Of a stretch of DNA of 34,764 nucleotides, positions 14,036-23,754 are shown piece after piece; positions within the stretch are counted from its first letter, which is position 1, and each line of letters begins with the position of its first letter. The notes beneath the pieces are model-generated. The model did not search any database. It saw only the letters and a list, made by a program, of their open reading frames with translations, and was not told where the DNA came from. This stretch comes from Gammaproteobacteria bacterium 39-13 (lineage in GTDB: Bacteria > Pseudomonadota > Gammaproteobacteria > Berkiellales > Berkiellaceae), in the NCBI GenBank assembly GCA_001898235.1, contig MKTN01000066.1, forward strand, positions 1 to 34,764, given 5' to 3'. Made by a program: the position numbers and the translations under genes.

Positions 14036-16513
14036 ATGACGGGATTTTCCCAGCTGTGTCTTGCGGTTGCATTAATTTGGGGGATCTCCTTTTTTCGCAT
14101 TCCACTATTTGCATGGACAGTACTCGTTGCGATTATTCTTCTTACTTTAGGTAAATTACATTGGATAGGCCTTTCAGCGTGGTTTATTTGGCCGATTTTT
14201 TTAGTTGTAGCACTTTCCTTAAACATCCCTGTAATTCGTCGGCAATTGACACAGAAAATATTTGCTTGGTTCCGCAGCGTTTTGCCTCCCATGAGCGTAA
14301 CAGAAAAAGAAGCCATAGAGGCAGGGGGGACTGGATGGGAAAAAGATTTATTTCAGGGAAAACCTGATTGGCAGCAGTTAATCAACATGCCAAAACCAGC
14401 ATTATCAAACGAAGAAGAAGCATTTTTGAATCATCAAGTTGAAACATTATGTGGTATGTTGAACGATTGGCAAATTGTTCATGAACAAAGTGATTTGCCT
14501 GTAGCTGTTTGGAATTATCTAAAAAAAGAAAAATTTTTCGGTATGATTATTCCAAAACAATACGGTGGATTAGAATTTTCTCCTTTTGCCCACTCTGCTG
14601 TCATTACAAAAATAGCAACTCGTAGCATTAGTGCTGCTGTGACTACAATGGTGCCTAATTCTTTAGGGCCTGCTGAACTTCTTTTGCATTATGGAACTGA
14701 AAGCCAGAAAAATTATTATTTGCCACGTCTTGCTGAAGGTAAAGAAATTCCTTGTTTTGCTCTCACTGCACCTGAAGCTGGCAGTGATGCTGGTGCTATT
14801 CCAGATAAAGGAGTTGTCTGTAAAGGGCTTTTTGAGGGTAAGGAAGTTGTGGGTATACATTTAACCTTTGATAAACGTTACATCACATTGGCGCCTGTTG
14901 CGACGGTATTTGGTCTTGCCTTCAAATTGTATGATCCTGAACACTTGCTTTCAGATAAAACTGAAGTAGGGATCACACTGTGTCTTATTCCAACGAATCA
15001 TCCTGGTGTTGAAATTGGGCATCGCCATTTCCCTTTGAATATGGCGTTTATGAATGGACCTATTCGAGGAAATGATGTTTTCATTCCAGTAGATTGGATT
15101 ATCGGTGGCTCGAAGATGGCTGGGTTAGGCTGGCAAATGCTGATGGAATGCTTATCTGCTGGAAGGGGAATTTCATTGCCTGCACTAAGTACTGCATCGG
15201 GAATTTTAGCTTACCGAATGACGGGAGCTTATGCCGCGATCCGTAGGCAGTTCAATGTGGCAATCAGTGCCTTTGAAGGTGTTGAAGAAGCACTAGCAAG
15301 AATTGCAGGCATAACCTATATTTTGCAGTCTGCACGTACTTTTACCGCGGGTGTTCTGTGTCAGGGGATTAAGCCTGCCGTGGGGACCGCAATCTCAAAA
15401 TATCATATGACAGAAATGTCGCGTAAAGTCATGAATGATGCGATGGATATTCATGGTGGGCGGGGTATTATGCTTGGGCCTCATAATTATTTGGGCAGAG
15501 GTTATCAGAGTATTCCTGTAAGTATTACCGTTGAAGGGGCTAATATCCTGACGCGATCATTAATTGTATTTGGTCAAGGTGCTATACGTTGTCATCCTTA
15601 TGCTAGAGATGAGATGAAAGCTGCCGAGTTTTATGATCAAGATAAGATTAAAGCTATTAAAATGTTTGATAAATACTGCATGAAACATGTTGGTTATTTT
15701 CTTTCCACTTTCACAAGATGCATCACTTTTTCTTTAAGTCGGGGACATTTGAGCTTTGTCAAAGGAAAAGATAGGCTACAACCTTATGTTAAAAAATTAA
15801 ATTGGTTAAGTGCAGCATTAGCTTTATGTGCAGATACGGCGTTATTCACTTTGGGGGGTGAATTAAAACGTAAAGAAAGTATTTCTGCCAGACTGGGGGA
15901 TGTTTTGAGTCAGCTTTATTTAGCAAGTAGTGTCTTGAAATATTATCATGATAATGGCCAGTTAATGAGCGATGAACCATTGGCAGAATGGTCATTAGAG
16001 ACTTGTTTATATCATGCTCAGGAAGCATTTTACGGGCTTTTTGAAAATTATCCCATCCCAATTGTTGGAAAAGTATTGAAATGGCTCACTTTTCCTTTTG
16101 GACGGGCATTTTCGTTACCAAAAGACAAACTAGGCCAAAAATGTATCCAGATGATGCTAACAGATTCTGATACAAGACAAAGATTAACAGAACTTTGTTA
16201 CATTGGAAAAACTGCTGAAGATGCAAGCGGACTAATTGAAATGACTTTTCAGCGGCTCCTTGTTGCAGAGCCTAGTTTATTAAAAATGACTAAAGCGATT
16301 AAAGCAAAAGAAATCAATAAAAATTTAACTTTTGAACAGCAAATTCAAGTGGCATACGATAAACAGATCATTGATCAAAATGAAGCTACCTTACTGCGAG
16401 AATTTGAATCTTTACGTAAAAAGGCAATAGCTGTAGATGAATTTACTCAAGACTATGGTTTAGGAAGTCAAACACAATGCAAAACAGAATCAATCAACGC
16501 CCAGGTAGGGTAG
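14036..16513 (+). CDS. fadE: Acyl-CoA dehydrogenase FadE, membrane-anchored
   Basis: FadE catalyses the first step of beta-oxidation, acyl-CoA to trans-2-enoyl-CoA, with FAD. The N-terminus holds two or three hydrophobic segments (about residues 5-75) that anchor it to the inner membrane. After this the acyl-CoA dehydrogenase core is clear: IIPKQYGGLEFS, FALTAPEAGSDAG, FMNGPIRGNDVFIP, MDIHGGRGIMLG and ITVEGANILTR. At about 825 residues it matches the long FadE type (E. coli 814). I prefer the ATG at 14036, since AAGGGAG (14021-14027) is 8 bases away; the ATG at 14030 is only 2 away. It overlaps fadI by 37 bases, which indicates one operon fadE-fadI-fadJ. Confidence 0.93.
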   Translation: MTGFSQLCLAVALIWGISFFRIPLFAWTVLVAIILLTLGKLHWIGLSAWFIWPIFLVVALSLNIPVIRRQLTQKIFAWFRSVLPPMSVTEKEAIEAGGTGWEKDLFQGKPDWQQLINMPKPALSNEEEAFLNHQVETLCGMLNDWQIVHEQSDLPVAVWNYLKKEKFFGMIIPKQYGGLEFSPFAHSAVITKIATRSISAAVTTMVPNSLGPAELLLHYGTESQKNYYLPRLAEGKEIPCFALTAPEAGSDAGAIPDKGVVCKGLFEGKEVVGIHLTFDKRYITLAPVATVFGLAFKLYDPEHLLSDKTEVGITLCLIPTNHPGVEIGHRHFPLNMAFMNGPIRGNDVFIPVDWIIGGSKMAGLGWQMLMECLSAGRGISLPALSTASGILAYRMTGAYAAIRRQFNVAISAFEGVEEALARIAGITYILQSARTFTAGVLCQGIKPAVGTAISKYHMTEMSRKVMNDAMDIHGGRGIMLGPHNYLGRGYQSIPVSITVEGANILTRSLIVFGQGAIRCHPYARDEMKAAEFYDQDKIKAIKMFDKYCMKHVGYFLSTFTRCITFSLSRGHLSFVKGKDRLQPYVKKLNWLSAALALCADTALFTLGGELKRKESISARLGDVLSQLYLASSVLKYYHDNGQLMSDEPLAEWSLETCLYHAQEAFYGLFENYPIPIVGKVLKWLTFPFGRAFSLPKDKLGQKCIQMMLTDSDTRQRLTELCYIGKTAEDASGLIEMTFQRLLVAEPSLLKMTKAIKAKEINKNLTFEQQIQVAYDKQIIDQNEATLLREFESLRKKAIAVDEFTQDYGLGSQTQCKTESINAQVG

Positions 16514-17784
16514 TGTATGTAGTTGATGGTGCGCGCACTCCGTTTTTAAAAATGCGTGCAGAGCCCGGCCCATTCTCTGCCGCAGATCTAGCTGTTACAG
16601 CCGGAAAAGCACTGCTTATGAGACAACCGTTTTCACCAGACAAATTTGATCAAGTTGTTGTTGGCTGTGCAGGTCCCAGTGAAGAAGAGGCCAACATTGC
16701 CCGTATCATTGCTTTGCGATTGGGATGTGGCAATGCTGTACCTGCTTTTACGGTACAACGCAATTGTGCTTCTGGGTTACAAGCAATCGACAGTGCAGCG
16801 CAAAGTATTAGCGACGGAAGATGTGAACTCGTCTTAGCTGGGGGTACTGAAGCTATGAGTCGAGCGCCTTTGCTTTACAGTAAGGCAATGGTACGTTGGC
16901 TTGCCAAGCTGCAACAAGCAAAAGCATTACCAAATAAGATGAAAACTGCCCTGAAATTCAGACCACAATTCTTGGTTCCTGTGATAGCACTTTTAAAAGG
17001 GTTAACCGATCCGGTTGTTAATCTGAATATGGGACAAACTGCTGAAGAAGTTGCGTATCGGTTTGGTATTGATAGACAAGCAATGGATCAATTTGCTATG
17101 CAAAGCCATCTACGCGCAATGCAAGGTCAAGCGATGGGTGTATTCGAGGAAATTACGCCTCTTTATGGAATAGATGGAACTGTTTATGAGCAAGATGATG
17201 GCATCAGAGCTGATTCGACCTTAGAAAAGCTTGCAAAGCTAAGACCTGTTTTTGAAAAGCATGGTAGTGTTACTGCAGGTAACAGTTCACAAATTAGTGA
17301 TGGAGCAGCGTTTGTCATTTTAGCGAGCGAAGATGCAGTTAAACACTATAAACTGCCTGTATTGGCAAAAATTGTAGATGTTGAATGGGCAGGATTAGAT
17401 CCAGCTATTATGGGGCTAGGTCCTGTGCATGCCATAACGCCAATCCTACAACGCAATCAATTAGCTTTAAAAGATATTGATCATATGGAAATCAACGAAG
17501 CTTTTGCTGCTCAAGTAATTGGGTGTTTAAAGGCATGGAAAGATGAAGCTTATTGCCAACAGTTAGGATTAAATACCGTGATGGGTGAAATAGATGTGGA
17601 ACGTTTAAATCCTCATGGAGGTGCTATTGCTATAGGGCATCCTGTTGGAGCAAGTGGTGCTCGCCTAGTCTTACATTGTGCCAAGATGATGGAAAAAAAT
17701 AAGACACAACGAGCGGTGGCTAGCCTTTGTATTGGTGGTGGTCAAGGTGGAGCGATTTTATTAGAGCGTGTGACTGGAGTTTAA
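16477..17784 (+). CDS. fadI: 3-ketoacyl-CoA thiolase, FadI type
   Basis: Cleaves 3-ketoacyl-CoA to acetyl-CoA and a shortened acyl-CoA. Catalytic residues are visible: nucleophile C97 in QRNCASG, NEAFAAQ, the histidine in GHPVGASG, and the second cysteine in CIGGGQGG. Length 435 and the extra helical insert (about 145-190, KLQQAKALPNKMKTALKF and following) fit FadI, the partner of FadJ, rather than the 390-residue FadA. It overlaps the fadE end and is followed by fadJ with one base between. Confidence 0.92.
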   Translation: MQNRINQRPGRVVYVVDGARTPFLKMRAEPGPFSAADLAVTAGKALLMRQPFSPDKFDQVVVGCAGPSEEEANIARIIALRLGCGNAVPAFTVQRNCASGLQAIDSAAQSISDGRCELVLAGGTEAMSRAPLLYSKAMVRWLAKLQQAKALPNKMKTALKFRPQFLVPVIALLKGLTDPVVNLNMGQTAEEVAYRFGIDRQAMDQFAMQSHLRAMQGQAMGVFEEITPLYGIDGTVYEQDDGIRADSTLEKLAKLRPVFEKHGSVTAGNSSQISDGAAFVILASEDAVKHYKLPVLAKIVDVEWAGLDPAIMGLGPVHAITPILQRNQLALKDIDHMEINEAFAAQVIGCLKAWKDEAYCQQLGLNTVMGEIDVERLNPHGGAIAIGHPVGASGARLVLHCAKMMEKNKTQRAVASLCIGGGQGGAILLERVTGV

Positions 17785-17785
17785 A

Positions 17786-19837
17786 ATGGATCAAGTAATG
17801 ATGAGTAATTATGAACACTGGTCTTTAAAAATAGACGCAGATAATATTCTTTGGTTAACTTTTGATCGAAAAGATAGCAAAGTAAATAGTTTAAATGAGA
17901 GCACTTTGCGTGAATTTGATCAAATTCTAAATAGTCTTGGCCAAAACAATCGAACCAAAGCGCTAGTGATTCGCTCTGGAAAAACAACAGGTTTTATTGT
18001 TGGTGCAGACATTTCGCAGTTTAAATCCCTAACGTCTGCAGAAGAAGCAACACAACTTATCCGCAAAGGACAAGAAATTTTTAATAAGCTAGAACGGCTA
18101 GAAATGCCTACGATTGCTTTAATAGATGGATTTTGCTTAGGCGGCGGCCTCGAACTTGCTTTAGCATGCAAATACAGGATTGCAGAAAATTCACCTAAAA
18201 CGCGGTTAGGGTTGCCTGAAGTCAAATTAGGGATCCATCCGGGGTGGGGGGGAACGGTTCGGTTGCCAAAATTGATTGGCCCTCTTCAAGCTATGGATGT
18301 CATTCTTTCTGGCAGAAATCTATTGCCAAAAGCTGCGAAAAAAATGGGAATTATTCATGAAGCAGTCCCTCGCAGATTATTAGAGAAAGCAGCGCGGGAT
18401 TATGCGCTTACCCCGCCGCGACAAAAGGAATCTTTCCCTTGGCGTCAAGCATTGAATTATAAATTGATAAGACCTGTACTTGGACGTTTATTTACTTCTC
18501 AAGTAAGTAAAAAGGCAAATCCAAAACATTACCCATCGCCATTTAAAGTCATCGAAAACTGGGTTGCGCATGGTGTAGAAACACCGCAAGCCATGGATGC
18601 TGAAGCCGATTCTATCGGGAAGCTGCTGGTATCTGATACTTCAAGAAATTTAGTCAGAGTCTTTTTCTTGCAAGAAGAACTTAAAGGTTTGGGAAAGGGT
18701 TTGAGCTATAAACCCCAACATGTGCACGTGATTGGGGCAGGTGTGATGGGAGGAGATATTGCTGCATGGTGTGCATTACGTGGCTTTAAAGTTACCCTTC
18801 AAGATCAAGCACCAAAATTGATAGGCAATGCTTTAAAACGTGCTAATGAACTGGCAACGAAGCAGTTGAAAGAAAATTATCTTGTGCAAGAAGTCATGGA
18901 CAGATTATTTCCTGATCCAAACGGACTTGGTATAAAAACTGCCGACGTGATTATTGAGGCTATCACAGAGAAACTGCAAGCGAAGCAAGATCTTTTCCAA
19001 GCGATTGAAAAACAAGCAAAACCAGATGCTATTTTGGCAACGAATACATCGACGATTCCATTGGAAGAAATTTGCACTGTACTTAAAGATCCTACCCGTC
19101 TGGTTGGGATCCATTTCTTTAATCCAGTACCCAAAATGCCGCTGGTTGAAATTGTTAAGGGTGAAAAGACGAATAAAACAGTTATCGAACAGGCTATTGT
19201 TTTTGTCGGCAAGATTAGTAAATTACCCTTACCAGTTAAAAGTTCACCTGGGTTTTTGGTAAATCGTATTTTGCTTCCCTATATGTTGGAGGCAGTTGCA
19301 TTATTAGAGGAAGGTGTGTCAGGACCTGTTATTGATAAAGCTGCGACGGAGTTCGGCATGCCAATGGGACCTATTGAACTTGCTGATACGGTTGGTTTAG
19401 ATATTTGTTTAGCCGCTTTAGAAAAATTGAGTGCAACCACGGGTGCAAAGGTTCCTGAAAAATTAAAAGAATATGTTTCACGTGGCGAGCTTGGAAGAAA
19501 AACTGGAAAAGGTTTTTATCAATATAATAAAGGAAAAGTGATTAAACCTAAGCCGGCTACTAAAGAGACAATCCCAAGTGATGTAACTGATCGTTTAATT
19601 CTAAGATTATTAAATGAATCAGTGGCTTGTTTACGTGAAGGCATTGTAGACAGTGCAGATCACTTAGATGCAGGTTGTATTTTTGGATTTGGTTTCCCTC
19701 CCTTTAGAGGCGGTCCGATTACGTATGCGCGAACACAAGGCGGTGCCAATTTATTAAAGCAATTGGAAGAACTTGAGTCGCGTTATGGTAACCGCTTTGC
19801 GGCTGACAGAGGTTGGCAAACAGGAGAAGTGGCTTAA
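17786..19837 (+). CDS. fadJ: FadJ: enoyl-CoA hydratase / 3-hydroxyacyl-CoA dehydrogenase
   Basis: A bifunctional enzyme that hydrates enoyl-CoA and oxidises 3-hydroxyacyl-CoA with NAD. The hydratase domain (1-220) has catalytic glutamates E123 (GGGLELALAC) and E145 (LGLPEVKLG). Their 22-residue spacing matches FadJ; FadB has 20. The dehydrogenase domain has VIGAGVMGGDIA (about 312-323), HFFNPVPKMPLVE with the catalytic His, and SSPGFLVNR. Length 683 is slightly short for FadJ (about 714). GGAG lies 6 bases before the ATG at 17786. It should form the FadIJ complex with the thiolase just upstream. Confidence 0.92.
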   Translation: MDQVMMSNYEHWSLKIDADNILWLTFDRKDSKVNSLNESTLREFDQILNSLGQNNRTKALVIRSGKTTGFIVGADISQFKSLTSAEEATQLIRKGQEIFNKLERLEMPTIALIDGFCLGGGLELALACKYRIAENSPKTRLGLPEVKLGIHPGWGGTVRLPKLIGPLQAMDVILSGRNLLPKAAKKMGIIHEAVPRRLLEKAARDYALTPPRQKESFPWRQALNYKLIRPVLGRLFTSQVSKKANPKHYPSPFKVIENWVAHGVETPQAMDAEADSIGKLLVSDTSRNLVRVFFLQEELKGLGKGLSYKPQHVHVIGAGVMGGDIAAWCALRGFKVTLQDQAPKLIGNALKRANELATKQLKENYLVQEVMDRLFPDPNGLGIKTADVIIEAITEKLQAKQDLFQAIEKQAKPDAILATNTSTIPLEEICTVLKDPTRLVGIHFFNPVPKMPLVEIVKGEKTNKTVIEQAIVFVGKISKLPLPVKSSPGFLVNRILLPYMLEAVALLEEGVSGPVIDKAATEFGMPMGPIELADTVGLDICLAALEKLSATTGAKVPEKLKEYVSRGELGRKTGKGFYQYNKGKVIKPKPATKETIPSDVTDRLILRLLNESVACLREGIVDSADHLDAGCIFGFGFPPFRGGPITYARTQGGANLLKQLEELESRYGNRFAADRGWQTGEVA

Positions 19838-19921
19838 TCTTGCCTATTTTGGGATCTTCATCTTTCCTTCTTACGCTTGCAGTAGAAGGTGGCAGAATGC
19901 CGGATAAAGGTCCTTCAACAT

Positions 19922-19962
19922 AAGACTCTCACCCTAAACCCTCTCCCGCAAACGGGAGAGGG
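19922..19962. repeat. REP-like intergenic palindromic element, copy 2
   Basis: AAGACTCTCA (19922-19931) runs directly into CCCTAAA and a perfect stem CCCTCTCCCG (19939-19948) with CGGGAGAGGG (19953-19962), loop CAAA. It is the same element as at 7720-7791 without the inner 31-base segment. It separates the two beta-oxidation modules. Confidence 0.65.
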
Positions 19963-20021
19963 GATAAGATAGGAAGGGAGTCTATTCAAACGGAATTAAA
20001 AAAACGAAAAGGGAGACAAGT

Positions 20022-22397
20022 GTGACTAACACTGAAAAATTGAACATTCGTCAAGCCGCTGTTCTTGGCGCTGGTGTCATGGGAGCGCAAATTGCAGCGC
20101 ATTTAACCAATGCTGGGATCCAGACAATATTGTTTGATTTATCATCAGAAAAGGGTGATCAAAACGCAATTGTTGAAGAATCACTGCACTCGCTTAAGAA
20201 ATTAAAACCATTTCCTTTAGCAGAAGAGGGAATCGAAAATTATATTATCCCTGCCAATTATAATACCGATCTGGAAAAATTGAATCATTGCGATTTTGTC
20301 ATAGAGGCCATTTCTGAAAGATTTGATTGGAAGCAAAGTCTTTACAAGAAAGTATGTCCTTATTTATCCAAAAACGTTATTTTTGCGACAAATACATCCG
20401 GTTTAAGCATCGAGAAGTTAGCCAAGGAATTACCTCCTGATTTGCAAGATCGTTTTTGTGGGGTACATTTCTTTAATCCGCCCCGTTATATGAAGTTGGT
20501 AGAAATTATTCCTCATCCTAAAACAGATCAACAGTTGCTAAGCCAGCTTGAAACCTTTTTAGTTTCTCGTTTGGGTAAAGGTGTGATTTATGCTAAGGAC
20601 ACCCCTAATTTTATTGGAAACCGCATTGGGGTGTTTTCATTGCTTGCTACGCTATACCATAGCCGTGAATTGGGATTAGCACCTGATATTGTTGATGCTT
20701 TAACAGGGCCATTAATCGGTAGACCTAAGAGTGCTACTTATAGAACGATGGATGTTGTGGGTTTAGATACCATGGCACATGTTGTCAATACCTTGAAACA
20801 GGATTTAACAGATGATCCCTGGTTTGCGTATTTTGAGCTTCCCGATTGGATTACCCAACTTATTGATAAAGGTGCTTATGGACAAAAGAAGGGGGTAGGG
20901 ATTTATAAAAAGGTAGGGCAACAGATCCAGGTTTATGATTTTCACGATAAAACTTATCGTTTAGCTAGCACGCATATTGATAATGATGTGTTGACACTCT
21001 TGCGTCAAAAAGATCCAGCGTTGCGATTAGGATCTTTACGACAATCTAATCTACCGCAAGCACAATTTTTATGGCGTGTTTTTCGTGATCTATTTCATTA
21101 TTGTGCTTACCACCTCGAATCAATTGCACATACTAGCCGAGATATTGATTTGGCGATGCGTTGGGGATATGGTTGGCAGCAAGGTCCTTTTGAAATTTGG
21201 CAGTCTGCCACATGGCAACAGGTGGCAGACTGGATAAGCCAAGAAATTGAGGCTGGCCAATCGATGTGTCAATCACCTTTACCTACATGGGTCAAGAAGC
21301 CGGGATTTGTTGGCCCCTATCAGGAAGGAAAAGCATTTTCACCGAAGACTCAAACTTTTGAAGCTCCTTCATCGTTGGCGGTATATCGACGTCAGTATTT
21401 CCCAGATCAGGTAATAACAGAACACGCTAATGAAGGGGAGACAGTATTTGAGACATCTGCCGTTCGTATGTGGACGTTAGGTGATAAGATCCCCATCTTA
21501 AGTTTTAAGACCAAAAAAAATTGCATTGGGCCAGATGTATTAGAAGGGATCCAAGAAGCAATTGCTCGCGCAGAAAAAGATTATGATGCTTTAGTATTGT
21601 GGCAGCGACATGATACAGATTTTTCTGTTGGTGCGAATCTGAGTGCGGTCAATGAGGCGACAGGTAATCGTCTGGAATTCGTTGAGAAATTTGTCAGCAA
21701 CTTTCAAAAAACTGCTATGGCTTTACGTTATGCGAAGATCCCAACTGTTGCTGCAATTAGGGGCTTAACTTTTGGTGGTGCTTGTGAATTCAGCATGCAT
21801 GCGACACGGATTGTGGCTTCCTTTGAGACCTATATTGGTTTAGTTGAAGTGGGCGTAGGATTGTTGCCAGCTGGAGCGGGTAGTAAAGAATTGGCGTATA
21901 GAGCTGCGCTTCGTGCTGTTGATGGAGATGTATTTAAAGTATTACGTACCTATTTTGATCAAATTGCACAAGCAAAAGTATCGACTAGTGCCATTGATGC
22001 AAAAAGATTAAACTATTTACAGCCAAGTGATGTGGTTGTTTTTAACAATGACGAGCTGCTTTACATGGCGAAAAAACAAGCTTCCTTACTTGCTGACTTG
22101 ACTTATCACCCCCCATTGCCGCCTAAATTCCCTGTGGCTGGGAAACCTGGGATTGCCAATTTACGCACCTATCTTGTGAATTTAAAAGAAGGTGGATTTA
22201 TTTCTGAACATGATTTCTTCATTGGTTGCCAAGTTGCACATGTGCTTTGTGGTGGTGAGGTAGAAGCAGGCACTATCGTTAATGAAGATTGGATGCTAAA
22301 ACTTGAACGGGAAGGAATTTTAGCGCTAGTGAAAACGAATGAAACCATGGAAAGGATAAAGTACACACTTGAGAAGGGTAAACCCTTAAGAAACTAG
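20022..22397 (+). CDS. FadN-type 3-hydroxyacyl-CoA dehydrogenase / enoyl-CoA hydratase
   Basis: A second bifunctional beta-oxidation enzyme with the domains in reverse order to FadJ. The NAD-binding dehydrogenase comes first (VLGAGVMGAQIAAHL at 14-28, VHFFNPPRYMKLVE, TPNFIGNRIG). The crotonase-like domain follows at about 490-700 (AAIRGLTFGGACEFSMH, YIGLVEVGVGLLPAGAG). Length 791 and this order are those of FadN-like proteins (B. subtilis FadN is of similar size). The start is GTG, with GGGAG (20011-20015) 6 bases upstream. The ORF is followed by a FadA-type thiolase, so fadN-fadA forms its own module. Confidence 0.88.
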   Translation: MTNTEKLNIRQAAVLGAGVMGAQIAAHLTNAGIQTILFDLSSEKGDQNAIVEESLHSLKKLKPFPLAEEGIENYIIPANYNTDLEKLNHCDFVIEAISERFDWKQSLYKKVCPYLSKNVIFATNTSGLSIEKLAKELPPDLQDRFCGVHFFNPPRYMKLVEIIPHPKTDQQLLSQLETFLVSRLGKGVIYAKDTPNFIGNRIGVFSLLATLYHSRELGLAPDIVDALTGPLIGRPKSATYRTMDVVGLDTMAHVVNTLKQDLTDDPWFAYFELPDWITQLIDKGAYGQKKGVGIYKKVGQQIQVYDFHDKTYRLASTHIDNDVLTLLRQKDPALRLGSLRQSNLPQAQFLWRVFRDLFHYCAYHLESIAHTSRDIDLAMRWGYGWQQGPFEIWQSATWQQVADWISQEIEAGQSMCQSPLPTWVKKPGFVGPYQEGKAFSPKTQTFEAPSSLAVYRRQYFPDQVITEHANEGETVFETSAVRMWTLGDKIPILSFKTKKNCIGPDVLEGIQEAIARAEKDYDALVLWQRHDTDFSVGANLSAVNEATGNRLEFVEKFVSNFQKTAMALRYAKIPTVAAIRGLTFGGACEFSMHATRIVASFETYIGLVEVGVGLLPAGAGSKELAYRAALRAVDGDVFKVLRTYFDQIAQAKVSTSAIDAKRLNYLQPSDVVVFNNDELLYMAKKQASLLADLTYHPPLPPKFPVAGKPGIANLRTYLVNLKEGGFISEHDFFIGCQVAHVLCGGEVEAGTIVNEDWMLKLEREGILALVKTNETMERIKYTLEKGKPLRN

Positions 22398-22560
22398 TAT
22401 GCTCTGCACATTTTGCTTTTAGACTTTGTTGGTAGCGCTTTTAGCAACGGTCATGTATTAAGTATACACTCCTGTTGCTCATCGCTTGCCGTATTGCCTA
22501 AAAACAAACTGGCTTGAGCCTATTTCCTTCTTACTAGAATACTAATGACAGGAATGATTC

Positions 22561-23754
22561 ATGAGCACTCAAATTCAAGATGTTTATATTGTCGCCGCTG
22601 TTCGTACGGCTGTGGGTAAAGCTAAAGGTGCCTTTCGTTATACAAGACCGGATGATTTGCTAAGTACAGTTTTACAATCTGTAATGGCAAAGGCTTCGCA
22701 AATACCGCTTGAGAAAATAGATGATGTGATTATTGGTTGTGCGATGCCTGAGGCGGAACAGGGGATGAATGTCGCTCGCATTAGTGCACTTTTGGCAGGA
22801 CTTCCAGAGAATGTGCCTGCGGTGACTATCAATCGATTTTGTTCTTCAGGTTTGCAAGCCATTAGTATGGCTGCCGATCGTGTCGCCTTAGGAATGGCTG
22901 ACATTGTGATTGCCGGTGGCGTAGAAAGTATGAGCATGGTTCCTTTAGGGGGATATAATTTTTCGGCTAACCCTCGTTACTTTGAAGATGAGCATATTGG
23001 CATTGCCTATGGCATGGGGATCACCGCAGAGAAAGTGGCACAAAAATGGAAAATTTCGCGAGAGGAACAGGATGCTTTTGCTTTTGCAAGTCATCAGAAA
23101 GCAGTTAAGGCTATTGAAAGTGATGCATTTTTAGAGGAAATTATTTCTATTCAAACCCAAACTTCATTGCCTGATTTAGAGACAATGCAGGTAAAGAAAG
23201 TGATCCAAGATGTCCGCCAGGATCAGGGGCCGCGCAAAGATACCAGCCTAGAAATCTTGGCAAAACTGCGCCCTGTTTTTGCACGCGAAGGGACAGTGAC
23301 TGCAGGTAATAGTTCGCAGATGAGTGATGGCGCAGCTGCATTATTAGTCGTGAATGAACGTGTATTGGCTGAATATGATCTCAAACCTTTGGCAAAGTTT
23401 CGTGGATTTGCTGTTGCTGGCGTTGCACCTGAGTATATGGGAATTGGTCCTATCGAAGCGATCCCCAAGGTATTAAAGCAGTCTGGATTAAAACTGGGTG
23501 ATATTGATTGGGTAGAACTAAATGAGGCCTTTGCCGCACAAAGTGTTGCTGTCATCAAAACGTTGAATATTAGCGAAAGCAAGGTGAATCCTTTAGGAGG
23601 TGCGATTGCTTTAGGCCATCCTTTAGGTGCCACAGGTGCTGTGTTGGCGACTAAATTAATTCATGGCGCACACAAGCGGCAGCAAAAATATGGTATGGTC
23701 ACTATGTGTATTGGAACGGGTATGGGAGCAGCAGGGTTGTTTGAAATGTTATGA
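22561..23754 (+). CDS. fadA: Acetyl-CoA acyltransferase (3-ketoacyl-CoA thiolase), FadA type
   Basis: A thiolase of the 390-residue class that completes the second beta-oxidation module. It has nucleophile C94 in NRFCSSG, a central GTVTAGNSSQMSDGA, NEAFAAQ, the histidine in LGHPLGATG, and CIGTGMGAAG near the C-terminus. AGGA about 9 bases before the ATG is a fair ribosome binding site. Its stop overlaps the next start in an ATGA, so the following protein is translationally coupled. Substrate length preference relative to FadI cannot be read from sequence. Confidence 0.92.
   Translation: MSTQIQDVYIVAAVRTAVGKAKGAFRYTRPDDLLSTVLQSVMAKASQIPLEKIDDVIIGCAMPEAEQGMNVARISALLAGLPENVPAVTINRFCSSGLQAISMAADRVALGMADIVIAGGVESMSMVPLGGYNFSANPRYFEDEHIGIAYGMGITAEKVAQKWKISREEQDAFAFASHQKAVKAIESDAFLEEIISIQTQTSLPDLETMQVKKVIQDVRQDQGPRKDTSLEILAKLRPVFAREGTVTAGNSSQMSDGAAALLVVNERVLAEYDLKPLAKFRGFAVAGVAPEYMGIGPIEAIPKVLKQSGLKLGDIDWVELNEAFAAQSVAVIKTLNISESKVNPLGGAIALGHPLGATGAVLATKLIHGAHKRQQKYGMVTMCIGTGMGAAGLFEML

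Noticed and set aside
18877-19212. Minus-strand frame of 111 codons
   Set aside because: Antisense to the dehydrogenase domain of fadJ; its composition is that of a shadow frame.
11465-22469. Shared 13-mer ATTAAGTATACAC at 11465 and 22457
   Set aside because: Several 13-base matches are expected by chance in a window of this size, and the flanks do not match.
23223-23633. Minus-strand frame of 136 codons
   Set aside because: It is antisense inside the fadA thiolase, which is fully conserved on the plus strand.
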